Shown here piece by piece: positions 54,641 to 62,985 of a stretch of DNA of 64,000 nucleotides. Within the stretch, counting starts at the first letter, position 1. Every line of letters begins with the position of its first letter. Under the pieces are notes generated by a model that had not been told where the DNA came from, searched no databases, and saw only the letters and a list, made by a program, of their open reading frames with translations. The stretch is from Nocardia transvalensis (GTDB taxonomy: Bacteria; Actinomycetota; Actinomycetes; Mycobacteriales; Mycobacteriaceae): contig NZ_JADLQQ010000002.1 of assembly GCF_015477765.1 (NCBI RefSeq), forward strand, positions 1 to 64,000, in the 5' to 3' direction. Position numbers and translations under genes: made by a program.

Positions 54641-55969
54641 ATGGGAGAGTCGACGTCAGCACGAGGACGGGTCATACAGTCATGGTCGAAACAGGGTGTG
54701 CAATCGCCACCGCGAATGGTCGGCGGTAAGGGTTGCCGGTTCTTCGACGCCGCGGGGCGGTCCTATCTCGACTTCGGCTCCCAACTCGTCAACGCCAATC
54801 TGGGGCACAGCCGCACGGAGATCCAGGAGGCAGTGCAGCAGCAGGTGGCCACGATGGCGACGATCGGCCGCCCGTGGGATGTCGAGATCGTCGAGGAGTT
54901 GGCGAATCGGCTGGCCGAGGTCACTCCGGGCGACCTCAACTCGTTCTTCTTCGCCTGCAGCGGAACCGAGGCGAACGAGGCCGCGATCCGGTTGGCGCGG
55001 GCATACACCGGCCGGAACAAGGTCATCGCGCGCTACCGGTCGTACCACGGCAGCACGACAGGTGCCCTCACGCTGACAGGTGAGCCGCGCCGGTGGGTCG
55101 GGGAGCCTGGGATGCCGGGCGTCGTCCGCATGCTGGACCCTTACACCTACCGCTGCCCGGCCGGGCATCCCACGCCCTGCCCGGTGTGCTCGGGCGCACC
55201 CCATCTGCGGGAACTGCTCCGGTACGAGGGCGCCGAGAACGTGGCGGCGGTGATCATCGAGCCCGTCACCGGCATCAACGGCGTGATCGTCCCGCCCGAC
55301 GGATATCTGCAGGCGATCCGCGAGGTGTGCACCGAACACGGGATTCTGCTGATCCTCGATGAGGTGATGACCGGGTTCGGACGCACCGGAGCCTGGTTCG
55401 CCTGCGACCGGTGGGGCGTCGTGCCCGACATCATCACCTGCGCAAAGGGTTTGACCGCCGGTTATCTGCCGCTGGCGGCGGTCGCCGTGAGCGACCGGCT
55501 TTCCCCATGGCTGCAGGATTCGATGTTCCCGTACGGGTTGACCCACAGTGCCCATCCCGTGGCCTGCGCGGCGGCCGTGGCCGCGCTGGGCGTCTATCGG
55601 AAGGAGCGGCTGGTCGAACGCTCGAACCAACTGGGTGCTCTGATCGGGGCGGGGCTGCGCGAGTTGGCCGAACGGCATCCGTCGATCGGGGATATCCGAG
55701 GAAGCGGATGTTTTTGGGGGATCGAACTGGTCACCGACCGCGAGAGCAAGGAGCCCCTCGTCCCGTTCAACCCCGACGCCGCGGCCGCCGAGCCGATGCG
55801 GAGGGTGACGGCCGAGGCATTCGGCAAGGGCCTGTATCTGCTCACCCACTGGAACATCGTCCTGGTGTGCCCGCCGCTGATCATCGATGAGGCGGAGCTG
55901 CAGGAGGGACTGGCCCTGTTGGACGAAACCCTGTCCATTGCCGATGAATACGTCCTCGGCAAGGGATGA
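54641..55969 (+). CDS. Class III aminotransferase (omega-amino acid type)
   Basis: A 442-residue PLP enzyme of the class III (omega) group: FACSGTEANEAAIRLARAYT, YHGSTTGALTLTGEPRRW, VIIEPVTG, LLILDEVMTGFGRTGAWFAC, and CAKGLTAGYLPL with the PLP lysine. It resembles taurine- and beta-alanine-pyruvate aminotransferases. It could convert phosphonoacetaldehyde to 2-aminoethylphosphonate or phosphonoformaldehyde to aminomethylphosphonate. ATG 54641 follows GGGAGG. Coupled by ATGA to the ligase gene. Confidence 0.9.
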   Translation: MGESTSARGRVIQSWSKQGVQSPPRMVGGKGCRFFDAAGRSYLDFGSQLVNANLGHSRTEIQEAVQQQVATMATIGRPWDVEIVEELANRLAEVTPGDLNSFFFACSGTEANEAAIRLARAYTGRNKVIARYRSYHGSTTGALTLTGEPRRWVGEPGMPGVVRMLDPYTYRCPAGHPTPCPVCSGAPHLRELLRYEGAENVAAVIIEPVTGINGVIVPPDGYLQAIREVCTEHGILLILDEVMTGFGRTGAWFACDRWGVVPDIITCAKGLTAGYLPLAAVAVSDRLSPWLQDSMFPYGLTHSAHPVACAAAVAALGVYRKERLVERSNQLGALIGAGLRELAERHPSIGDIRGSGCFWGIELVTDRESKEPLVPFNPDAAAAEPMRRVTAEAFGKGLYLLTHWNIVLVCPPLIIDEAELQEGLALLDETLSIADEYVLGKG

Positions 55970-57429
55970 GCGGAAGAGAATCCCCTATGGCAGGCAGAGT
56001 CTCGATCTGTGAGCTCGTCGCGAAGACGGCGGCGGACCGGCCGCGGGACTGCGCGGTGAAGGTTCGCGGCTTCACCGCCGCCACGAGCGACGAGATCACC
56101 TGGAACGACCTCGTGACCCGGGCGCATGCGCGGGCCGAGGCATACCGGCAGGGCGGCCTGCGCGCGGGCGATGTCGCCGCGGTCGCACTGCCGCCGGGCA
56201 TCGGCCACGTCGTGGCGACGCTGGCGCTGTGGGAGGCGGGCGCCGTCGTCGTCCCGGTGGACCACCGATGGTCGGAGGCGGCGAAATCGGATGTCGTGGA
56301 CCGATATCCACGGGGCTGGGTTGTCGAAGGAGCCGACCGGGGCCTGGTGTCCTGTCACCGGCGGGAGGATCCGGTTCCGGGGCTGGCCGAGCTGCTGGCG
56401 GACGCAATGCCCAGGTCGGTGTCGCTGTCGGGAGGAACGACCGGCGTCCCCAAACTCGTCGTCAGGAACCGGCCGTGGGCATACGACACGTCCGGACCGC
56501 TCAGCGGCCTGGAACGCGAGCGGGGGATGACCTACGGCCAGACCCAGATCGTCGGACTCCCGCTCTACCACGCGGGTTTCGGAGCGCTCTATCACGGACT
56601 CGCACTGGGCCACCGCATCGTCATCCCGGGCAACGCCTCTCCGAAGCTGTTCCTGGAGTTGCTGAGGTCCGAGCAGGTGGAGGTCCTCCGGACCGTGCCC
56701 GCGCAGATGGGCACCCTCCTCCAAGCGTGCGGCATGGACAGCCGCTGGTTCTCCTCGCTGCGACTGGTCGTGCACACCGCAGCCGGATGCCCGGACGCGG
56801 TGAAACGCCGGTGGCTGGAGCTGGTCGAGCCGACCAGGGTGTACGAGGAATACGGCAGCGTCGAACGCATCGGCGTCCTCAGCATCCGCGGCGACGAGTG
56901 GCTCCGCCATCCCGGGTCGGTCGGACGTCCGGCCCACTGTTCGGTGCGGATCTTGGACGATTTCGGCGAGGAGGTCGCCGCCGGGAGCACGGGCGAGCTG
57001 TTCATGACCGACGAGAATGCCCGGCAGCCGCTGTATATCGGCTCGGGACCGAAGTTGGCGGAGGCCGACGGGCATTACAGCGTCGGTGATCTCGCATACA
57101 TGGATGCCGACGGCTACGTGACCCTGGTGGGGCGCAAGGACGACGCCATCAACGTGGGCGGTGTCAAGGTCTTTCCCCGGGACATCGAGAGGGTCCTGGA
57201 ACGCCACGCTGCCGTGCGCGATATCCGTATCCGCCCCATGCCCGATCCCCGGCTCGGGCAGGTCGTGCACGCCGAGGTCAGCCTGCACCGCGGAGACGAA
57301 GCGCAGATCCTGGCCGAGCTGTGGCGCAGCTGCCGCGCCGAGCTGACGAGAGCCCAGACGCCTCGAGTGATCGAGATCGTGGACGATGTGCACCGGACCG
57401 CCGCCGGCAAGCTGCGGAGATGGGACTAG
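55966..57429 (+). CDS. AMP-dependent acyl/aminoacyl ligase (adenylation enzyme)
   Basis: A 487-residue adenylate-forming enzyme: SLSGGTTGVPKLVVRNRP (phosphate loop), GLPLYHAGFGALYHG, VYEEYGSVERIG, GDLAYMDADGYVTLVGRKDD and the catalytic Lys in AAGKLRRWD. It is shorter than FadD proteins and of the stand-alone adenylation type that loads a carrier protein. The carrier protein gene follows 10 nt downstream. The acid substrate is unknown; a phosphonate-bearing acid or amino acid is possible. Confidence 0.88.
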   Translation: MSGRESPMAGRVSICELVAKTAADRPRDCAVKVRGFTAATSDEITWNDLVTRAHARAEAYRQGGLRAGDVAAVALPPGIGHVVATLALWEAGAVVVPVDHRWSEAAKSDVVDRYPRGWVVEGADRGLVSCHRREDPVPGLAELLADAMPRSVSLSGGTTGVPKLVVRNRPWAYDTSGPLSGLERERGMTYGQTQIVGLPLYHAGFGALYHGLALGHRIVIPGNASPKLFLELLRSEQVEVLRTVPAQMGTLLQACGMDSRWFSSLRLVVHTAAGCPDAVKRRWLELVEPTRVYEEYGSVERIGVLSIRGDEWLRHPGSVGRPAHCSVRILDDFGEEVAAGSTGELFMTDENARQPLYIGSGPKLAEADGHYSVGDLAYMDADGYVTLVGRKDDAINVGGVKVFPRDIERVLERHAAVRDIRIRPMPDPRLGQVVHAEVSLHRGDEAQILAELWRSCRAELTRAQTPRVIEIVDDVHRTAAGKLRRWD

Positions 57430-57439
57430 GAGACTGGCT

Positions 57440-57661
57440 GTGCAGGAACGGGTTTGGGCCGTGGTCGGGCGGGTGTGCGGCACCGGCTACACCGAATCGG
57501 CCGCGAACTTCTACGAACTCGGCGGTGACTCGCTGCTCGCCGACCAGCTGATGTCCGCACTACGGGCGGAGTTCGGTGCCGGGCTTCCTATGACCATGCT
57601 CTTCGAGGCGCCCGATATGGGAACCTTCGTCGAGGACGTGTGTCAGCATGGAGGGTCGTAG
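57440..57661 (+). CDS. Acyl/peptidyl carrier protein
   Basis: A 73-residue carrier protein with NFYELGGDSLLADQLMSALR; the Ser of DSL (about Ser31) takes the phosphopantetheine arm. LPMTMLFEAPDMGTFVEDV completes the four-helix pattern. It is loaded, I infer, by the adenylation enzyme upstream. The GTG start at 57440 has AGGAG upstream. Its last 19 bp overlap the end of the convergent SDR gene, so the plus-strand operon ends here. Confidence 0.88.
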   Translation: MQERVWAVVGRVCGTGYTESAANFYELGGDSLLADQLMSALRAEFGAGLPMTMLFEAPDMGTFVEDVCQHGGS

Positions 57662-58446
57662 CGCCCGTCGACGGCGGTCCATCCGCCGTCGACGCTCAGC
57701 ATCGTCCCGGTGACGAAGCTGGAGGCGTCGGCCGCCAAAAAGGCGACGGCCCCGGCGATTTCGCTCGGCTCGGCCCACCGGCCCAGTGCGCTCTTGGACG
57801 CGTAGGCGGCCCGCCACTCCGGCACCGTGAAGATCGAGTCGGTCAGCGGAGTCCGGACGACCCCGGGTGCGACCGCGTTCACCCGCACTCCGGAAGGACC
57901 GAATTCCGCAGCGGCTCCGCGGATCAGCTGCACCAGGGCCGCCTTCGATGCCGCGTACACGGCCTGCCCGGGTTCCACGGTGACCGCCCGGATCGACGAC
58001 AGGCCCACGATGGAACCGGCGCCCCGGGCGACCATTCCCTTGCCGAATGCGCGAATGATGTGGAAGGCCGCGCGCAGGTTCAGGTCGAGAACGGCGTCGA
58101 ATTCCTCTATGGCGTAGTCGAATACGCGCTTGCGGACATTCCTCCCGGTCGTGAAGACGAGCACGTCCAGCTCGGGCAGCGCATGGGCGGCCGCATCGAC
58201 GGCCTCGGCATCGCGCGCATCCACCTGCAGGGCAACGGCGGGCGCCCCGGCTCGCTGTGCGGTCTCCTCCGCCTTCGCGGCGTCGATATCCGCGCACACC
58301 ACCTCCGCGCCGAGTGCCGCGAGGGCGAGCGCCGATTCGCGGCCGATGCCGCTGCCCGCGCCGATCACGAGGGCACGTTTCCCGTCCAGCCGAAACAGCG
58401 CCCGATAGTCGGCAGCAACGGAATTGGCGTCCGGCTCCGCAGTCAT
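57643..58446 (-). CDS. Short-chain dehydrogenase/reductase in phosphonate operon
   Basis: A 267-residue classical SDR: ALVIGAGSGIGRESALALAA (cofactor loop), VDARDAEAVDA, GLSSIRAVTVEPGQAVYAASKAALVQ with Ser, Tyr-x3-Lys, and GVRVNAVAPGVVRTPLT. It is the last gene of the minus operon. The pathway needs a reductase from phosphonoacetaldehyde to 2-hydroxyethylphosphonate; phosphinothricin clusters use an iron-type alcohol dehydrogenase (PhpC) for this, so this SDR is a candidate substitute (inference). Confidence 0.87.
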   Translation of the reverse strand: MTAEPDANSVAADYRALFRLDGKRALVIGAGSGIGRESALALAALGAEVVCADIDAAKAEETAQRAGAPAVALQVDARDAEAVDAAAHALPELDVLVFTTGRNVRKRVFDYAIEEFDAVLDLNLRAAFHIIRAFGKGMVARGAGSIVGLSSIRAVTVEPGQAVYAASKAALVQLIRGAAAEFGPSGVRVNAVAPGVVRTPLTDSIFTVPEWRAAYASKSALGRWAEPSEIAGAVAFLAADASSFVTGTMLSVDGGWTAVDGRYDPPC

Positions 58447-58455
58447 CACTACGTC

Positions 58456-59859
58456 CTAACTTTCTCTGTGCAGCGGGTACGGCAGCGTGACCGTCTTGAT
58501 GGTGCTCATCTCCCGAATCGAATAGGGGATGCCCTCGCGGCCGATGCCGCTGGACTTGACGCCGCCGAACGGGATGTGCGGCGAGTCGAAATGCGGTCCC
58601 GCGTTGAGATTGACGGCACCGACCCGCAGGGCCGCAGCGATGGCGGAGAATTCGGCCACGTCGGAGGTGACCACTCCGGCCTGCAACCCGTACCGGGTCC
58701 CGTTGGCGACCCTGATCGCCTCCGCCATGTCCGGCACCCGGATCACCGGTGCCACCGGACCGAACGTCTCCTCGATCACCAACTCGGCATCGGGTGGCAC
58801 ATGATCGAGGACGGCGGGCGTGACGAGCGGACCGCGCCGATCCCCGCCGTGCAGAAGTTTCGCGCCGGAGGCGACCGCGTCGGCGATGCGCCGCTCCACC
58901 GTGACTGCCGCCTCCTCGCTGATGAGCGGGCCGACCTCGGTTGCCGGATCGAGTGGATCGCCCGCCCGCTTGCGGCGGGTCTGCTCGACCAGCCCGGCGA
59001 CCAGGTCGTCGGCCACCGCGCCCACGGCGATCACGCGCTTGATTCCCCGGCAGGACTGCCCGGCAGTGGCGAAGGCGCCCTGGGCCGCCAACTGCACCGC
59101 AAGTCCCAGGTCGGCATCGGGCAGCACGATGAGGGGATCGTTTCCACCCAACTCCAGCAACACCTTCTTGCCTGCGGCCGCTGCGGCCACTCTCCGTCCC
59201 GTGCTCACCGAGCCGGTGAAGGTGATCATGTCGATGTCCGGGTGACCGGCGAGCGCCGGGCCGATCACTGCGGGCTCGCCCGTCGTGACGACCAGATGCT
59301 CGGGCGGGAGCCCGGCCTCGAGCATGATGTCGGCGAAGGCCAGGGCGGTGAGGGGAGTCTTCTCCGAGGGTTTCAGCACGACCGCACAGCCAGCGGCCAC
59401 GGCGGGCGCCACCTTCACGACGACCTGGTTGAGCGGCCGGTTGAACGGCGTGATCGCCGCCACGACCCCGATCGGCTCGAAGTTGGTGAGCGCCAGCCGA
59501 TCCTGGCCCGGCACCGGGATGCTTTCGCCGCGCAGCCGCTCGGCCTCGGTCGCGGCGACGACGAGGTTGGTCGCGGCGCGTTCGGTCTCCCGCAGGGTCT
59601 CGCCGATGCAGACGCCGGATTCCCGCGAGATCAGGTCGGCCAGATCCCCGGATCGTTCTCGGATCAGGGCCGCGGCCCTGTGCAGGATCGCTGCCCGCCG
59701 GTCCGGTCGCAGCGGTCGCCAGGAGGCTCGGACTCCCCTTACCGCCTCGTCCACGTGAGGGACGGTGTCGCGCGCCACCAGGCCGACGGTCTCCCCGGTC
59801 CAGGGGTTGCGCACCGCGAGTTGCTCGGAGGAGGGGTGTAATGCGCCGTCACGAAACAT
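58456..59859 (-). CDS. Aldehyde dehydrogenase, phosphonoaldehyde-type (PhpJ/PhnY-like candidate)
   Basis: A 467-residue aldehyde dehydrogenase: AITPFNRPLNQVVVKVAPAV, TFTGSVSTGR, LELGGNDPLIV (general base Glu), GQSCRGIKR (nucleophile Cys), and FGGVKSSGIGREGIPYSIRE. The NRPL and GIKR residues resemble phosphonoacetaldehyde dehydrogenase and GapN-like enzymes that bind charged phosphonates or phosphates. It may oxidise phosphonoformaldehyde to phosphonoformate, as PhpJ does in the phosphinothricin pathway. It overlaps the ppd gene by 11 nt. Confidence 0.87.
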   Translation of the reverse strand: MFRDGALHPSSEQLAVRNPWTGETVGLVARDTVPHVDEAVRGVRASWRPLRPDRRAAILHRAAALIRERSGDLADLISRESGVCIGETLRETERAATNLVVAATEAERLRGESIPVPGQDRLALTNFEPIGVVAAITPFNRPLNQVVVKVAPAVAAGCAVVLKPSEKTPLTALAFADIMLEAGLPPEHLVVTTGEPAVIGPALAGHPDIDMITFTGSVSTGRRVAAAAAGKKVLLELGGNDPLIVLPDADLGLAVQLAAQGAFATAGQSCRGIKRVIAVGAVADDLVAGLVEQTRRKRAGDPLDPATEVGPLISEEAAVTVERRIADAVASGAKLLHGGDRRGPLVTPAVLDHVPPDAELVIEETFGPVAPVIRVPDMAEAIRVANGTRYGLQAGVVTSDVAEFSAIAAALRVGAVNLNAGPHFDSPHIPFGGVKSSGIGREGIPYSIREMSTIKTVTLPYPLHRES

Positions 59860-61000
59860 GATCGGGTCCTGTCACGAAAGCCTGGAACCGCCGTGCCACC
59901 TCCGACGGATGAACCGTGGGTCGGCCCAACCCGGCGGTCGAGCCCGGCCGGATCGTCAGGTAGACGAACGTCGGCCCGGGCTCGATCTGCGCGGCTTTCA
60001 GGGCGTCGGTGAAGTCGCCGAGATCGGCACAGTCGTACACGCGGGCATATCCGCAGGCACTCGCCAAGGCAGGGAAGTCGACCTGCGCTGCCAGGCTCTG
60101 CTGGCCTCCCGTGGAGTCGTGGACCCTGTTGTCCAGCAGGACATGGACCAGGTTGGGTCCGGCGTGGGCACCGACGGTTGCCAGCGTGCCCAGCCGCATG
60201 AGTGCCGCGCCGTCGCCGTCGATCACGACGACAGGGCGGTGGGTGTGCCGTGCGACCCCGAGCCCCACGGCGCTGGCCGATCCCATCGCACCGACCACGT
60301 AGAAGTGCTGCGGCCGATCGGATATCACGTATAGCTCACGGCTGGTCTTCCCCGTGGTGGACACCACCGCAGCCGCATCGGCGAGGGATCCGAGCAGGCA
60401 CTCCAGCGCCCCCAGCCGGGTCGGCGCATCCCGGTTCTTGCCGGACCGCGTGACCGTGGGAACGACCGGGGGAGACGGTGGCGGCTCCTCGAGCCGCTGG
60501 GGAGCCAGCGTGCCGTTTCGAAGAACGAAGGCGAAAGGCTGTTGCTCGCGGTCCATTTCGGCCCAGCCGGTATCCAGGCATTCGGCGAGTTCGGCGGTCT
60601 CGGCGGGTATCACCGCATACCCGACTCGCAGGAGGTCCAGCAGTTCGGGCGTTATCGCCCCCATCAGCTCGTGTTGCGGCTCGTCCGGGAATCCCGGTTC
60701 CCCGCGGCGGCTGATGATCAGAGGAACGGGGATGCGGCTGGGGTGGGTGAGCGAGGTGAGCGGGTTGACCATATTGCCGAGGCCCGAATTCTGTCCGATG
60801 ACACATGCTGTGGCACCGGCCAGCCAGCAGCCCGCGGCGATCGCGACCGCCTCGCCCTCGTGGGTCACCGGGAGATAGCGCGCGGCCGAGCCGGACGCCG
60901 CCCTGTTGATCAGTGGGGTCAGGTAGGAGCACGGCACGCCGACGACGTCGACCACGCCGCGGGCGACGAGCCCGCCGAGCAGATCGTCGGCGTCGATCAC
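59849..61000 (-). CDS. ppd: Phosphonopyruvate decarboxylase
   Basis: A 383-residue thiamine-diphosphate enzyme that turns phosphonopyruvate into phosphonoacetaldehyde, the irreversible step that drives C-P bond formation. Features: GVPCSYLTPLI and VTHEGEAVAIAAGCWLAG (catalytic Glu), CVIGQNSGLGNMVNPLTSL, and the ThDP motif VIDGDGAALMRLGTLATVGA onward to VLLDN. GTG 61000 has GGGAGG upstream and overlaps the PEP mutase stop (GTGA); starting at 61012 would add four residues. Its position next to PepM makes the assignment firm. Confidence 0.94.
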   Translation of the reverse strand: MIDADDLLGGLVARGVVDVVGVPCSYLTPLINRAASGSAARYLPVTHEGEAVAIAAGCWLAGATACVIGQNSGLGNMVNPLTSLTHPSRIPVPLIISRRGEPGFPDEPQHELMGAITPELLDLLRVGYAVIPAETAELAECLDTGWAEMDREQQPFAFVLRNGTLAPQRLEEPPPSPPVVPTVTRSGKNRDAPTRLGALECLLGSLADAAAVVSTTGKTSRELYVISDRPQHFYVVGAMGSASAVGLGVARHTHRPVVVIDGDGAALMRLGTLATVGAHAGPNLVHVLLDNRVHDSTGGQQSLAAQVDFPALASACGYARVYDCADLGDFTDALKAAQIEPGPTFVYLTIRPGSTAGLGRPTVHPSEVARRFQAFVTGPDHVS

Positions 61001-61944
61001 GAATCCTCCCACTTCTGTGCCAGCGAGGTGTAGTGCGCCTCATCGGTTTCCAGGTCCTGATAGCCCATGAGGTCGAACAATTCCTGCAGGGAGGCGATGG
61101 TCGGCTCCACGGCGGCCGCGCCGTCGCGGCGCAGCGACCGGCAGGCCTGCCGCATGGCGGCCACCGAGGCCCGCATGGCGTGGTTGGCCCAGATCACCGC
61201 GGCGATACCGAGTTCGGCGAACTTCTCGGTGGGGACCGAGTGGTAGGTGGTGGGCGCGATCACCAACGGCAGCCGGGTACCCCACTGATCGGTGAACTCG
61301 GCGATCTCATCGATGGTGTGCCGACGCGAATGGATGAAGATGGCGTCGGCACCGGCTTGCCGATACGCCTCGGCGCGACGGAGCGCCTCGGCCATCCCGG
61401 CACCGGCGATCAGCGCCTCGACCCGTGCCACGATCACGAACTCGGCGTCGACCTTGTCCCTGCAGGCCGCGATTTTCGCGCACAACTCCCCGATCGGTGC
61501 CAAGGGGTGGCGGTCTCCGAAGTAGGAGTTCATCTTGGGGAAGACCTTGTCCTCCAGGCAGATTCCCGCCGCGCCGATCTGCTCGGCCCGCGCGGCGAAT
61601 CGCCGTGCGGTGTTGAAACTGCCGTAGCCGGTATCGGCATCGACGAGGACGGGCAGGCCGCTGCCCCCGACCACCCTGGCGGCGAGATCCAGCAGTTCCC
61701 CCCAGGACACCTCGTCGTTGTCACGAGCTCCCAGGACGGTCGACATGCACAGGCCCGACGCCCAGATGCCGGGGAATCCGGCGTCGGCCGCGATGCGGGC
61801 GCTCAGGCCGTCGTGCGCCCCCATGAGGTAGGCCGGCTCGGGTTCGGCGAGAAGCCTGCGCAACCGCGTACCGGCGGCACTGTCGGCCGCTGATCCTGTT
61901 CGGACAGGGAGGTTCTCTCTCACGCGCACTGCCTCTCTACGCAT
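60997..61944 (-). CDS. pepM: Phosphoenolpyruvate phosphomutase (PepM)
   Basis: A 315-residue PEP mutase of the isocitrate-lyase superfamily, the entry enzyme to C-P bond biosynthesis. The signature ICLEDKVFPKMNS (EDK-x5-NS, about 131-140) distinguishes PepM from methylisocitrate lyase. LMGAHDGLSARIAADAGFPG, VLVDADTGYG and VIWANHAMRASVAAM are typical. It makes phosphonopyruvate from PEP. It starts with TGATG coupling to the hydroxyacid dehydrogenase stop, and is coupled to ppd. This gene is the hallmark of the cluster. Confidence 0.96.
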   Translation of the reverse strand: MRREAVRVRENLPVRTGSAADSAAGTRLRRLLAEPEPAYLMGAHDGLSARIAADAGFPGIWASGLCMSTVLGARDNDEVSWGELLDLAARVVGGSGLPVLVDADTGYGSFNTARRFAARAEQIGAAGICLEDKVFPKMNSYFGDRHPLAPIGELCAKIAACRDKVDAEFVIVARVEALIAGAGMAEALRRAEAYRQAGADAIFIHSRRHTIDEIAEFTDQWGTRLPLVIAPTTYHSVPTEKFAELGIAAVIWANHAMRASVAAMRQACRSLRRDGAAAVEPTIASLQELFDLMGYQDLETDEAHYTSLAQKWEDS

Positions 61945-62954
61945 CAGGTCACTCTGCCTTCGGCGGGTGGGGGACCGCCGGCCAGGACACCGGCGACTCC
62001 CTCGGCGATCCGTCGTCGGCAACTGCGCTCGGATTCGACCGAGAGAAAGGCGCGGTGGGCCGACACCACCACGTCGTCGCGGGTCAGCAGCTTCCGGGCC
62101 GTCGGATCGTCGTTGGGGTCCTCGGGCGTGAACACGTCCGAGGCGAAACCGCCGAGCCGGCCCGCCTCGAGCGCTTCGAGTACGGCGGCCGTGTCGACCA
62201 GCCGACCCCTGGCGGTGTTGACGAGGAGGGCACCCGGCCGCACATCGGCCAGTGCGGCGGCATCGACGAGCCGGTCGGTCTCGTCGGTCAGCGCCGCGTG
62301 GATGACGACCGCGTCTGCGGTGGCGAACAATTCGGCCAGATCCGTAGCGGCCGTGACGCCGTATCCGGCCATGAGGTCGGCCGACACATAAGGGTCGTAG
62401 GCGATGATTCTCCGGTAGAACGCCTGCAGTTTCCGGGCGGTCGCCCGGCCGATGCGGCCGAACCCGATGATTCCGGCGGTACCTGCCGCCGTCCGCCGTG
62501 GCACCCCACCGGCGTGGATATTCCACCGGCGGTCCTTGACGAGGCGGTCCTGGGTGCAGACCTTGCGTTCCGACGCCAGCAACAGGGCCAGGGTGTGGGT
62601 GCTGACTTCGTCGACGCAATAGTCGGGCACATTGAAGGAGACGATGCCCGCTTCGGCCAGCAGCGGGGCGTTGAGATTATCGATGCCGACACCGCTGCGG
62701 GCGATGACCCGGCAGGTCGGCCCGACCGCCTCGAGGAGGTCGGGGGTGACCTGACAACGATAGATCACCAGGGCGTCGGCACCGCGCACATGATCGTGAA
62801 AAGCCGGACCCTGCACCAGGTATCGGCCGTCGAACAACCCCAGGCGCAGGTCGATGTCGCTGCCGAATGCCGCACGCTCGATATCGGCGCGGGCGGGATC
62901 CGGCTGCCCTCGGTCGTTCAGGGCCCAGGCGGGATCGGTGTAGACGACGCGCAA
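61944..62954 (-). CDS. D-2-hydroxyacid dehydrogenase (PhpE-like candidate)
   Basis: A 336-residue D-isomer-specific dehydrogenase: VIARSGVGIDNLNAPLLAEA, GIIGFGRIGRATARKLQAFY (NAD loop), LLVNTARGRLVDTAAVLEAL, FTPEDPNDD with acidic residue, and VVVSAHRAFLS with catalytic His. In the phosphinothricin pathway a homologue (PhpE) oxidises hydroxymethylphosphonate to phosphonoformaldehyde, so that reaction is the leading guess. TTG 62954 is chosen since GGAGGG lies 4 nt upstream and the protein then begins at the first conserved strand. Confidence 0.87.
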   Translation of the reverse strand: MRVVYTDPAWALNDRGQPDPARADIERAAFGSDIDLRLGLFDGRYLVQGPAFHDHVRGADALVIYRCQVTPDLLEAVGPTCRVIARSGVGIDNLNAPLLAEAGIVSFNVPDYCVDEVSTHTLALLLASERKVCTQDRLVKDRRWNIHAGGVPRRTAAGTAGIIGFGRIGRATARKLQAFYRRIIAYDPYVSADLMAGYGVTAATDLAELFATADAVVIHAALTDETDRLVDAAALADVRPGALLVNTARGRLVDTAAVLEALEAGRLGGFASDVFTPEDPNDDPTARKLLTRDDVVVSAHRAFLSVESERSCRRRIAEGVAGVLAGGPPPAEGRVT

Positions 62955-62985
62955 TCTTCCCTCCGATGGTGACGCGAGGCGGTGC

